Assembly: GCF_016714285.1 (NCBI RefSeq)
Contig: NZ_JADJNN010000006.1
Coordinates: forward strand, 1 to 64,000
Length of the DNA: 64,000 nucleotides
Direction of reading: 5' to 3'
From: Nannocystis sp.
GTDB taxonomy: Bacteria; Myxococcota_A; Polyangia; Nannocystales; Nannocystaceae
Position 1 is the first letter of the stretch. The number at the start of each line of letters is the position of its first letter. Made by a program: the position numbers and the translations under genes. Shown piece after piece: positions 19,546 to 27,863 of this stretch. The notes beneath the pieces were generated by a model. That model saw nothing but the letters and a program-made list of their open reading frames with translations. It searched no databases and had not been told where the DNA came from.

Positions 19546-21327
19546 ATGTCAGCCCTCGACGACCGCGAAGCCACGCCGACCCGCCTCGGGGCGATCGTCC
19601 ACGCCGCCAAGGTCCGCGTCCACCAGCTCGCCCGGACGCTCCGCGACCTCGGCTCCGAGCTCCACCCGGCCAGCCCGGGCGACGCGCTGCGCGGCGGCCC
19701 GCTGCTCGCCGAGTCGCGCAGCCGCCTGTGGACCGCCGAGGACCCGCGCGAGTGGCCACTCGAGCAGGGCAAGGTCGAGAACCTGCGGATCGCCGCGCGC
19801 AAGCTCGACGGCCTCGAGCTCCCCGCAGGCGCCACCTTCAGCTTCTGGGCCCAGATCGGCCGCCCGACGCGGTCCCAGGGCTTCGTCGCCGGGCGAGAGA
19901 TCCGCGAGGGCTGCATCGTCCCCGCGATCGCCGGCGGGATCTGTCAGCTCTCCAACGCGCTCTACGAGGCGGCCCTGCGCGCCGGCCTCGAGATCCGCGA
20001 GCGCCACCCCCACAGCCGCACCGTCCCCGGCTCGCAGGCGGCGCTCGGCCGCGACGCGACCGTGCTGTGGAACTACATCGACCTCCGCTTCCGCAGCGAC
20101 CGCCCGCTCCGCCTCGAGGTCCTGCTCGACGCCGAACAGCTCGTCGTCCGCCTCCGCGGCCCCGCGCCGCGGCACCGTCACCTACCTGTCCTTCAGGACA
20201 GCATCGCGGCCCCGAAGCTCGAGCACGACTGCCACACCTGCGGCGAGACCGTCTGCTTCCGCCACGACGAGCCCGCCATCGCCCCGGCCGGCCGCAGCGC
20301 CTACCTGGTCGACGAGCTCTGGCCCGAGTTCGACCGCCACCTCGCCCGCGAGCGCCACCGCGGCGACCTCCTGCTCCTCCCCCTCGACGGCCGCATGCTC
20401 GGCCGCCCGCGCTACGCGTGGAGCAGCGCCGGCTTCACCGCCCTGCAGCACCCCCGCGCCGCCCTCCTGCGCGCCTTCCACAGCCGCCGCCTCGCCGCCC
20501 AGGGCGCCGCCCGCCAGCGGGCCCTGCTCGCCGACGACGACCGCCTCGCCCTGGCGATGGCCCGCAGCCTGCCGCTCGACGTGCGCCACCTCGTCGTCGC
20601 CCAGAACCTGCTGCCCGCGTTGTGGCGCCACGGCACGCTCGGCGGTCGCCGCTTCGAGGTGCTCCTGACCCGCCTCCCGCTCGCCGATCTCCACGCCCGT
20701 CTCGACCGCGCCGCGGCTGTCCTGAAGGACAGCCCGACCCTCGCCGACTTCCGCGCCGAGGCCTGGCGCGTCGACGCCGAGCAGGCCGCCCTCGCCGCCG
20801 CCGATCGGGTGATCACCCCGCACGCCGGCCTGGCCGCGCGCTTCCCCGGCCGCTGCGAGCGACTCGCCTGGGAGCTCCCGCGAATCACCCCCGAGCCCGC
20901 CGATCGCCCGTCTCACGTCCACCCGCCGATCGCCCGCGAGCCCGCCGATCGCCCGTCCAGCCCTCGCCCATTGATCGCCTTCCCGGCCAGCACCGTCGGC
21001 CGCAAGGGCGCCTGGGAGCTGCGCGCCGCCCTGCGCGCGCTGGACCGCGAGGTCACCGTGTGGGTCGCCGGTCGCCCGCTCGAGGGTCCGGAATTCTGGC
21101 GCGGCCTCGACGTGCGTGAGGGCGGCGAGTGTCCTGGCCGACCCGACCTCGTCGTGCTCCCGGCCCACATCGAACACCAGCCGCGGGCCCTGCTCACCGC
21201 CCTCGCGCGCGGCGTCCCGGTGATCGCCAGTGACGCCTGCGGCCTCGACCCGCGCCCCGGCCTCGTCATCGTCCCCGCCGGTGACGTCGCGGCCCTGCGC
21301 GCCGCCATCGCTGCCGCCCTGCCGTGA
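19546..21327 (+). CDS. VanW-domain protein fused to a glycosyltransferase-like domain
   Basis: The N-terminal third is a VanW domain: LPAGATFSFWAQIGRPT, GFVAGREIREGC and AGGICQLSNALYEAAL, followed by ERHPHSRTVPGSQAALGRDA. VanW proteins occur in glycopeptide-resistance clusters and many other cell-wall loci; their biochemistry is unclear. The C-terminal half resembles a GT-B glycosyltransferase, with FPASTVGRKGAWELRAALRA, a late LVVLPAHIEHQPRALLTALARGVPVIASDA and GLVIVPAGDVAALR. The fusion suggests envelope polysaccharide work. Two dispersed palindromes (20186-20201, 20715-20734) are embedded, encoding VLQDS and VLKDS. ATG 19546 is chosen because composition upstream is non-coding. The gene ends at a strong hairpin. 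Confidence 0.78.
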   Translation: MSALDDREATPTRLGAIVHAAKVRVHQLARTLRDLGSELHPASPGDALRGGPLLAESRSRLWTAEDPREWPLEQGKVENLRIAARKLDGLELPAGATFSFWAQIGRPTRSQGFVAGREIREGCIVPAIAGGICQLSNALYEAALRAGLEIRERHPHSRTVPGSQAALGRDATVLWNYIDLRFRSDRPLRLEVLLDAEQLVVRLRGPAPRHRHLPVLQDSIAAPKLEHDCHTCGETVCFRHDEPAIAPAGRSAYLVDELWPEFDRHLARERHRGDLLLLPLDGRMLGRPRYAWSSAGFTALQHPRAALLRAFHSRRLAAQGAARQRALLADDDRLALAMARSLPLDVRHLVVAQNLLPALWRHGTLGGRRFEVLLTRLPLADLHARLDRAAAVLKDSPTLADFRAEAWRVDAEQAALAAADRVITPHAGLAARFPGRCERLAWELPRITPEPADRPSHVHPPIAREPADRPSSPRPLIAFPASTVGRKGAWELRAALRALDREVTVWVAGRPLEGPEFWRGLDVREGGECPGRPDLVVLPAHIEHQPRALLTALARGVPVIASDACGLDPRPGLVIVPAGDVAALRAAIAAALP

Positions 21328-21365
21328 CCAACGCGAGCGACCCGCATCGCCGCCATGAAACGACG

Positions 21366-21396
21366 CGAGCGACCCACGCATCGCGTGGGTCGCTCG
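21366..21396. terminator. Hairpin between convergent genes
   Basis: A perfect 14-bp stem (CGAGCGACCCACGC, loop ATC, complement) lies between the VanW-GT gene and the convergent VWA lipoprotein gene. A partial copy of the left arm (gcgagcgacccgcatcgcc) sits about 30 bp upstream. Confidence 0.7.
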
Positions 21397-21453
21397 GGCC
21401 GCGCGCCGGCCCGCGCTCCCGTCTCACCGGGCGCAGGCCGGCGCTTCGCACCA

Positions 21454-22797
21454 TCACTTGTCGATCAGCGCCGCCGAGATGACGCGGACCAGCAGGTCGT
21501 TGAGGATCTCGACCTGGTACTCGCCGATCGTGGGCTCGACGTGATTGCCGCCGATCCCGCTGTCGTTGGTGAGGAAGGTGTAGGTGCCGCCGGTGGCGAT
21601 CGCCGTGAAGCGCAGCAGGAACTCGAGCTCCTTGTCGACGCCGCTGGCCGCCAGCGGAACGATCCGCACCCCGCGCTCCGCCGCCGCCGCCACGCTGCCC
21701 TGGACGTCGGCCAGCACCTCGCTGCCCTCGTGCGGCGGCGCGTCGAGCACGATGAAGCACAGGCGGGCCACCGCCGACTCGCTCCAGTCGTGCGCATCGA
21801 TCGCGTCGCTGAGCGCCGCATCGACCGCCTCGGGCCAGTCACCGCCGCCGTTGGCCGACTGCTGGTTCAGGTCCTCGATCGCCAGGTCGATGTCCTCCGT
21901 GAACGGGAACGACTTGACCAGGTACTCGTCGCCGGAGTCGCGGTAGAAGTTCACGCTGACGCGGAACTTGAAGTCCTGCCCGGCCGTCTTGCGCACGCGG
22001 TCGATCACGTCGGCCAGCTCGACCTGCAGGTAGCTCAGCTCGTCGCCCATCGAGCCCGTCGTGTCGATCACGAACATCAGGTCCAGCACCTGCGCCGGCG
22101 CCTCGGCCACGTCTACCGGGACCACGATCGGCGTCATGCCGCCCGCCGTCACGGCCTCGACCACCGTGCTCTTGCCCGCGACCGTCACCTGCAGCGAGCG
22201 CGCCCCCTCCGGCGCCGCCGCGAACAGCCCCGCGAACAGCTCGGCCTCGCCGTGCGCGTCCGTGCGGGCCGACCACACCGTCTCCTGCCCGGCCAGCAGC
22301 GTCACGTCGGCGTCGGCCACGTGCTTGCCGTCCGACTCGACCACCACCGCGAAGCGCTCCTGCGTGGCGAAGCCCCAGCGCGCCGGCATCCCGGCCCACG
22401 CCGGCTGCTGCAGCAGGTCCTGCCAGAACTGCCAGTGGTCGAGGTCCCGCCACTCACCCGCGGTCAGCTGACCCGGCTCGGGGTTCACCGGATCGCCGCC
22501 CTCGGCCCCGCTGTCGCCCGCATCAGCACCGCTGTCCGCCGCGCTGTCGCCCGCCGTAGGGTCGCCGCTCGGGTCGCCGTCGCTGGCGCTGGCGCTGGCG
22601 CTCGGGTCGCCGCTCCCCTCGCCGCCGCTCTCGTACAAGCCCGAGTCCGCGGCCGAGTCCGAGGTCGGGCTCGTGGCCGAGACAGTGCCGGCCGACTCCT
22701 CGTAGAGGCCACCATCACTCTTGCTGTCACCACAGCCGACGGCCAGGGTGAGGAGGGCGAGACAGGGTGCGAACAGGGACAGGCGAGCGCGCGTCAT
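21454..22797 (-). CDS. VWA-domain lipoprotein
   Basis: Secreted lipoprotein (lipobox LAVGCGDS) with a long Ser/Asp/Gly-rich linker (about residues 23-105) and a Trp-rich WRDLDHWQFWQDLL segment. A beta-sandwich-like region (FAVVVESDGKHVADADVTLLAG) with carboxypeptidase-regulatory-like traits comes next, then a VWA domain. The MIDAS is intact: LMFVIDTTGSMGDEL, with later ANGGGDWPEAVDAAL and CFIVLDAPPHEGS. VWA proteins of this kind often act in surface adhesion or complex assembly; the partner is unknown. It is monocistronic. Confidence 0.82.
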   Translation of the reverse strand: MTRARLSLFAPCLALLTLAVGCGDSKSDGGLYEESAGTVSATSPTSDSAADSGLYESGGEGSGDPSASASASDGDPSGDPTAGDSAADSGADAGDSGAEGGDPVNPEPGQLTAGEWRDLDHWQFWQDLLQQPAWAGMPARWGFATQERFAVVVESDGKHVADADVTLLAGQETVWSARTDAHGEAELFAGLFAAAPEGARSLQVTVAGKSTVVEAVTAGGMTPIVVPVDVAEAPAQVLDLMFVIDTTGSMGDELSYLQVELADVIDRVRKTAGQDFKFRVSVNFYRDSGDEYLVKSFPFTEDIDLAIEDLNQQSANGGGDWPEAVDAALSDAIDAHDWSESAVARLCFIVLDAPPHEGSEVLADVQGSVAAAAERGVRIVPLAASGVDKELEFLLRFTAIATGGTYTFLTNDSGIGGNHVEPTIGEYQVEILNDLLVRVISAALIDK

Positions 22798-22888
22798 GCC
22801 AGCCCCATATCCAAGGATCGTGCCAGCCGCCTATTCACCCTCCGTGTACCCCTGACCGACAAATTGCTGGCGAGCCATGACACCCCGA

Positions 22889-24403
22889 TCACGGTGAGGA
22901 CAGGTCCGCCCGGTCCTCCGTGGCGCCCACGGGCACCGTCGGCAGCTCGATCCGAGCCGCCGTCCCGCCGCCGGGCAGCCGGACCAGCTCGACCGTGCCC
23001 CCGTGCTGCTCGATGATCTTCTTGGCGATCGTCAGCCCGAGCCCGGTGCCCGTCGCCTTCGTGCTGACGAAGGGGCGGAAGATCTCACCGGCGACGCGCT
23101 CGTCGACCCCCGGCCCCTGGTCGACCACCCGGATGCACACCCGCTCGCCGATCTGCTCCCCCGCGATCACGATCTCGCCGTGGAGCTCCGCCTCACGCAT
23201 CGCGTCGATCGCGTTGACCACCAGGTTGACCAGCACCTGGGTCAGCTTCGGCGGGTCGCCCATCACCTGCGGCAGCCTCGGCGGCAGGTCGAGGCGCAGC
23301 GCCACCCCGGCCGTCTCGGCCACCGGCTGCTGCGTGCGGCACACGTACTCGCACAGCGCCTTCACGTCGACCGGCGTGCGCTCGAGCGTGCGCGGCCGGG
23401 CCAGCCCGAGGAACTCCTCCAGCAGCCGCGACAGCCGGCGGATCTCCGACTGCACGAGGTGGGCACACTCGCCGATGCGGGCCCGCTCCGACTCGCCGCT
23501 GATGCGCGCGGAGATCCGCGTCAGCAGCTCGAGCTGCAGCAGCGCCGCGTTGAGCGGGTTGCGGATCTCGTGGGCCAGCCCGGCCGTGAGGGTCGCCAGC
23601 GACGCCATCGCCTCGGCGTCGGCGGCCCGCTTCTCGAGCACGCGGCGGTCGGTCACGTCGCTGCCGACCAGCAGCAGCAGCTCCCGGCTCTCGCCCTCCG
23701 GCGCGAACGCGACGATGCTCCAGCGCACCTCGCGACGACGACCGTCGCGCGTCTGTACCACGCACTCGCGGTCGACCAGACGCCGGTCCCGCCAGGCCGC
23801 GACCAGCAGCTTCTCGCACGCCGCGCGGTGCTCCGGCGCCACCACCGTCGCCACGAAGTCATGCCCGACCACCTCATCCAGGGCCCAGCCGGTGGTCGCG
23901 GCGACGCAATGGTTCCACATCTGGATCGCCCCGCTGCGGTCGAGGCTGACGATCAACGACTCGACCGTCTCGACCACGCCGCGGTACATCCGCTCCGACA
24001 CCGCCAGCTCGGCGGCCAGGCGGGCGCGCTCGCGGCGGAGCTGCACCTGGGCCAGCGCCCGCACCGCGAGCGCCAGCAGGTCCTGCGGCGAGAAGGGCTT
24101 CTGCACGTACGCGAACACCCCCTCGCGCACCGCCGCGATCGCCGTGTCGAGCGAGCCGTCGCCCGTCATCAGGATCACCTCACCCTCGGGCATCCGCTTG
24201 CGCAGCTGCGGCACCAGGCGCACGCCGGTGAGGTCAGGCAGGCGCACGTCGACGATCGCCAGGTCGATCCCAGCGTCGACCGCCTTGAGCGCCTCGGCCC
24301 CGGTCCCGCACATCACCACGCGCACGCCCTCATCCCGCAGCAGCTCGGCGATGTTCTCCGCGAGCGCCAGGTTGTCCTCGACCACCAGGACGCGGCCGTT
24401 CAG
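22889..24403 (-). CDS. Hybrid sensor kinase: REC-PAS-HisKA-HATPase
   Basis: Cytoplasmic histidine kinase that itself begins with a receiver domain (VLVVEDN, phospho-Asp about residue 52 in VDVRLPDLTG). A PAS domain (MYRGVVETVESLIVSLD, IQMWNHCVAATTGW) follows, then HisKA (GLAHEIRNPLNAALLQLELL) and a HATPase with N, G1 and G2 boxes (NLVVNAIDAM, DQGPGVDERV, STKATGTGLGLTIAKKI). It has no membrane span, so its input is the receiver and PAS domains. The best start is a rare CTG at 24403: the GGAGGGG site lies 5-6 nt upstream and CTG overlaps the upstream stop as CTGA, mirroring the GTGA join one gene earlier. No ATG or GTG fits the receiver start. Confidence 0.85.
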   Translation of the reverse strand: MNGRVLVVEDNLALAENIAELLRDEGVRVVMCGTGAEALKAVDAGIDLAIVDVRLPDLTGVRLVPQLRKRMPEGEVILMTGDGSLDTAIAAVREGVFAYVQKPFSPQDLLALAVRALAQVQLRRERARLAAELAVSERMYRGVVETVESLIVSLDRSGAIQMWNHCVAATTGWALDEVVGHDFVATVVAPEHRAACEKLLVAAWRDRRLVDRECVVQTRDGRRREVRWSIVAFAPEGESRELLLLVGSDVTDRRVLEKRAADAEAMASLATLTAGLAHEIRNPLNAALLQLELLTRISARISGESERARIGECAHLVQSEIRRLSRLLEEFLGLARPRTLERTPVDVKALCEYVCRTQQPVAETAGVALRLDLPPRLPQVMGDPPKLTQVLVNLVVNAIDAMREAELHGEIVIAGEQIGERVCIRVVDQGPGVDERVAGEIFRPFVSTKATGTGLGLTIAKKIIEQHGGTVELVRLPGGGTAARIELPTVPVGATEDRADLSSP

Positions 24404-25155
24404 GGCTTCCCCTCCGGCTTGATCTGGGCGAGCGCGCTGAGCAGCGACTCGGCGCTGACCGGCGCGCTGACGAACTGGATCGCGCTGGGGGTCGCGCTGC
24501 GCAGCTCGGCCTCCGTCTCCCGCCCGCTGAACACGATCAGCGGGATCCACCCGCGCCGCGCCGCGTCCCCGGCCCCGGCGCCCACCCCGGCACACAGCCG
24601 GCGAGCGAACGCCATCCCCACCCCGCCCGGCAGCGTGCAGTCGATCACCGCGATGTCCGGCCGCGCCCGCTGCAGCGCCTCCTCGGCGCCCTCGCAGGTG
24701 TCGCTCACGTGCACCGCATACCCGCCGCGGCGCAGGCTCTCCTCGAGCAGCCCCGCCAGCCGGCGATCGTCCTCGACCAGCAACACCCCCGAGCGCCGCG
24801 GCAGCAGCTCGAGCAGCCGCTCCACCGCCAGCGGCTTGGCCAGCACCGCCCGCACCACCCCCAGGTGCGACGCCGCCGACAGCACCTGGTCCGAGGTGTA
24901 CGCCGTCATCAACAGATAGGTCGCCGTCGGCTCGCGCTGCGCCAGCAGGCGGACCAGCTCGACCCCGTTCATCCCCGGCATGCGAATGTCGGTGAGCACG
25001 AGGTCGAAGTGCGCGTCGGCGGCGGCGCGCAGCGCCTCCTCGGCGCTGAAGGCCGTGCGCACGCTGCAACCCTCGTCGCTCAGCAGCTCGGCGAGGTTCT
25101 CGGCCAGATGACGGTTGTCGTCGACCACCAGCACCCGAAGCAAGCCCGCGCTCAC
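24400..25155 (-). CDS. Tandem receiver-domain response regulator
   Basis: The protein consists of two receiver domains and no output domain. The first has VLVVDDN and phospho-Asp about residue 56 (LVLTDIRMPGMNG) with a conserved late Lys (AVLAKPL). The second begins GVLLVEDDRRLAGLLEESL, with IAVIDCTLPGGVGM as the acceptor region; it has FVSAPV where the conserved Lys-Pro is expected, so its switch may be altered. Such proteins shuttle phosphate within relays. GTG 25155 overlaps the upstream stop as GTGA, and the gene's own stop overlaps the next start as CTGA, so the three genes are tightly coupled. Confidence 0.85.
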   Translation of the reverse strand: MSAGLLRVLVVDDNRHLAENLAELLSDEGCSVRTAFSAEEALRAAADAHFDLVLTDIRMPGMNGVELVRLLAQREPTATYLLMTAYTSDQVLSAASHLGVVRAVLAKPLAVERLLELLPRRSGVLLVEDDRRLAGLLEESLRRGGYAVHVSDTCEGAEEALQRARPDIAVIDCTLPGGVGMAFARRLCAGVGAGAGDAARRGWIPLIVFSGRETEAELRSATPSAIQFVSAPVSAESLLSALAQIKPEGKP

Positions 25156-26315
25156 GCCTGCACCTCCCAGCCCGTCAACGGCACGCGGACGACGAAGGAC
25201 GCCCCGCCGTCGGGGTGGTTGGCGGCCGAGATGCTGCCGCTGTGCTTCTCCGTGATCCTCCGGCACAGCGCCAGGCCGAGGCCCGTGCCGGTCGAGCGCG
25301 TGGTGAACAGCGGCTCGAACAGCCGCGCCTCGGCCTCGGCCGAGATGCCCGACCCGGTGTCCTGGACCACCAGCACGAGGTGGCGGTCCTCGACCTGCAG
25401 GCGCAGCTCGATGCGCCCCGCGCCCGCGATCGCCTGGGTCGCGTTCAACACCAGGTTGATCACCAGCTGACGAAACTGCCCCGGGTCGACCGCGACCGTC
25501 GGCAGCCCCGCGTCGATCTGCAGCGTCAGCGTCACCTCGGACGGGCGTGGCACCGACGTCGCCGCCTCCTCCACGACCGCGGCGAGGTCGGTCGGGCGAC
25601 GCTCCGGCGCCCGGTCGCGGGCCAGCTCGAGCAGATCAGAGATGATCTCGTTGCACAGCGTGATCTGCTCGCACAGGCGGCGCAGGTGCTTCGCCGTGCG
25701 CTCCTCTTCCGGCAGCCGCCGCGCCAGCAGCTGCACCGAGGTCTGCATCACCGCCAGCGGGTTTCGCAGCTCGTGCCCGATCGACGCCGCCACCTGCCCG
25801 ATCGTCGCCAGCCGCTCGGCGTCCTTCACCCGGGCGATGTACGCCTCGCGGTAGGTCTCCAGCATGATCGCCAGCTCCATGTCGCACAGGCGGTCGATCG
25901 CCCGGTGACCCAGGCGCAGCTTGTCCAGCGGCCACTGTGCGCTGGTGTCGAGCCCCTCGTGCAACTCGGCGCGCACGATGTTCATCCCGGCGAACATGTA
26001 GCGCTGGTCGAGGGCGATGCGCACGTGGGTGCGGCCGATGCGAGCCCGCCGCTCGATGTATTGTTCGTCGTAGACGCCGCCCACCAGCCCCTCGAGCCAG
26101 CCGTGCAGCATGACCTTCTGCCGCGCGATCTGCTCGGCCCCGCCGGTGAACACCGCCGCCGCCCCCGGGGTGCGATCGATCGCCTGATAGAAATGATCGA
26201 TGACGGCAGGGAAATGTGACCTCAGCAGCGGGCCCATCTCGCTCATCAGCGCCGCATCCTCCGCCGAGAATTCGATGTAGCGCATGAGTTCATCGAGCAG
26301 ACGCTTCGACGGCAT
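25152..26315 (-). CDS. Globin-coupled histidine kinase
   Basis: The N-terminal roughly 160 residues form a globin-coupled sensor (protoglobin) domain: HFYQAIDRTPGAAAVF, RQKVMLHGWLEGLVGG, then RRARIGRTHVRIALDQRYMFAG. Its His97 is at the expected heme-iron ligand position. A short coiled linker leads to HisKA (IGHELRNPLAVMQTSVQLL, phospho-His181) and HATPase (NLVLNATQAI, DTGSGISAEAEARLFEPLF, TGTGLGLALCRRI). The likely input is oxygen or another heme gas, feeding the two genes downstream through overlapping start/stop codons. ATG 26315 (MPSKRLLDELM) matches the globin domain start. An in-frame extension to 26471 exists but looks non-coding. Confidence 0.88.
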   Translation of the reverse strand: MPSKRLLDELMRYIEFSAEDAALMSEMGPLLRSHFPAVIDHFYQAIDRTPGAAAVFTGGAEQIARQKVMLHGWLEGLVGGVYDEQYIERRARIGRTHVRIALDQRYMFAGMNIVRAELHEGLDTSAQWPLDKLRLGHRAIDRLCDMELAIMLETYREAYIARVKDAERLATIGQVAASIGHELRNPLAVMQTSVQLLARRLPEEERTAKHLRRLCEQITLCNEIISDLLELARDRAPERRPTDLAAVVEEAATSVPRPSEVTLTLQIDAGLPTVAVDPGQFRQLVINLVLNATQAIAGAGRIELRLQVEDRHLVLVVQDTGSGISAEAEARLFEPLFTTRSTGTGLGLALCRRITEKHSGSISAANHPDGGASFVVRVPLTGWEVQA

Positions 26316-26555
26316 GGCGGGATGGCCATACCACAGATCGGCCCCGCCGATCGGCGTCAACGATGAATCGAGGTACCACGCGCCCAGCCCGACGAGGCCC
26401 GCAACTATTTGGGGTCGCCCCGAAAGCTTTGCCGCCGATCGACGCCGCCTCCTCGGCGGGCCCCCGATCACCCCGCGGTGGGCATGGAGACGCTCCGCGA
26501 GCCGTCCTCGCCTCCGCCCCTGCGGGCCTTTAGACCCGGCGCCCGCGCCCCGGGC

Positions 26556-27863
26556 TCAGTGCACGCCCTTCTTGGCCCGCAGCGGCGCCCCCTCGCTCAC
26601 GTGCTCGTTCCAGGTCGCCGGCCGCAGCCCGTTCTTCACCTCGACCATCGAGATGCAGTCCGGCACCGGGCAGACGATCTGACACAGGTTGCAACCGACG
26701 CACTCGCTCTCGTCCACGACCGGCACGCGACTCGCCCGATCCCCCCCCACCGAGCCAGCCGGGTGGATGCACTGGTGCGCCCCGTCGTGGCAGGCGACCA
26801 CGCAGGCCTGACAACCGATGCACTTGCTCGCGTCGATCTTGGCGATCGTCTCGTAGTTGAGGTCGAGCTCGCCCCACTCCGAGTAGCTCGGCACCGCCTG
26901 CCCGCGCATCGCCTCGAGGTTCGCGTAGCCGTGGTCACGCATGTACTGCGTCAGCCCCTCGAGCATGTCCTCGACCACCCGATACCCGCGCAGCATCACC
27001 TCGGTGCAGACCTGCACCGACGAGCACCCGAGCAGGATGAACTCGACCGCGTCGCGCCAGTTCGACACGCCGCCGATGCCAGAGATCGGCAGCTTGAACG
27101 CCGGATCGCGGGCCAGGCTGGCGATCATGTGCAGCGCGATCGGCTTGACCGCTGGCCCGCAGTAGCCGCCGTTGGTCGACAGCGACCCGACCCGCGGCTC
27201 CAGCACCTTGCGCTCGATGTCCACGCCGATGATGCTCTTGATCGTGTTGATGAGCGACACCCCGTGGGCCCCGCCGGCCTGCGCCGCCAGCCCGTGCGGC
27301 CCGATCTCGTCGACGTTCGGCGTCAGCTTCACCAGCACCGGCACCGTCGAGTATTCGACCGCCCACGAGGTGATCCGCTCGTTGATGCGCGGCTCCTGCC
27401 CCACCGCCGAGCCCATCCCGCGCTCGCACATCCCGTGTGGGCAGCCGAAGTTCAGCTCCAGCCCGTCAGCGCCCGCGTCGATGGACCGCTTGATGAGGTC
27501 CTGCCACTCCTCGCGGGTCTCCACCATCAGCGACACGATCACCCCGTGCTTCGGGTAGCGCCGCTTGACCTCATAGATCTCGCGGAAGTTGACCTCGAGC
27601 GGCCGGTCCGTGATGAGCTCGATGTTGTTGAAGCCGATCGCCCGCGTGCCCTTGTAGTGGACCGCCCCGAAGCGGCTCGACACGTTCTGGATCGGCGTCC
27701 CCAGCGTCTTCCACACCGCCCCGCCCCAGCCGGCATCGAACGCGCGCATGATCTGCCCGCCCGAGTTCGCCGGCGGCGCCGAGGCCAGCCAGAACGGGTT
27801 CGGCGTCACGATGCCGCCGGTGTTGCTCGTCAGGTCGGGAGTCACTCGCCGCGTCTCAGACAT
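26556..27863 (-). CDS. preA: Dihydropyrimidine dehydrogenase catalytic subunit PreA
   Basis: FMN-containing subunit that reduces uracil or thymine (or oxidises the dihydro forms) with PreT. The N-terminal DHOD-like barrel shows NPFWLASAPPANSG, the conserved LELNFGCPHGMCERGMGSAV box and SINTIKSIIGV-type FMN contacts (INTIKSIIGVD). The C-terminal ferredoxin part has two 4Fe-4S motifs, CIGCQACVVAC and CVGCNLCQIVCPVPDC. The length of 435 residues is normal. The start at 27863 overlaps the end of preT by 8 bp (ATG inside the last preT codons), showing translational coupling. Confidence 0.92.
   Translation of the reverse strand: MSETRRVTPDLTSNTGGIVTPNPFWLASAPPANSGGQIMRAFDAGWGGAVWKTLGTPIQNVSSRFGAVHYKGTRAIGFNNIELITDRPLEVNFREIYEVKRRYPKHGVIVSLMVETREEWQDLIKRSIDAGADGLELNFGCPHGMCERGMGSAVGQEPRINERITSWAVEYSTVPVLVKLTPNVDEIGPHGLAAQAGGAHGVSLINTIKSIIGVDIERKVLEPRVGSLSTNGGYCGPAVKPIALHMIASLARDPAFKLPISGIGGVSNWRDAVEFILLGCSSVQVCTEVMLRGYRVVEDMLEGLTQYMRDHGYANLEAMRGQAVPSYSEWGELDLNYETIAKIDASKCIGCQACVVACHDGAHQCIHPAGSVGGDRASRVPVVDESECVGCNLCQIVCPVPDCISMVEVKNGLRPATWNEHVSEGAPLRAKKGVH

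Noticed and set aside
26316..26471. In-frame N-terminal extension of the globin-coupled kinase
   Set aside because: It adds GPPRRRRRS-like residues with poor third-position bias, and the globin domain is complete from ATG 26315.
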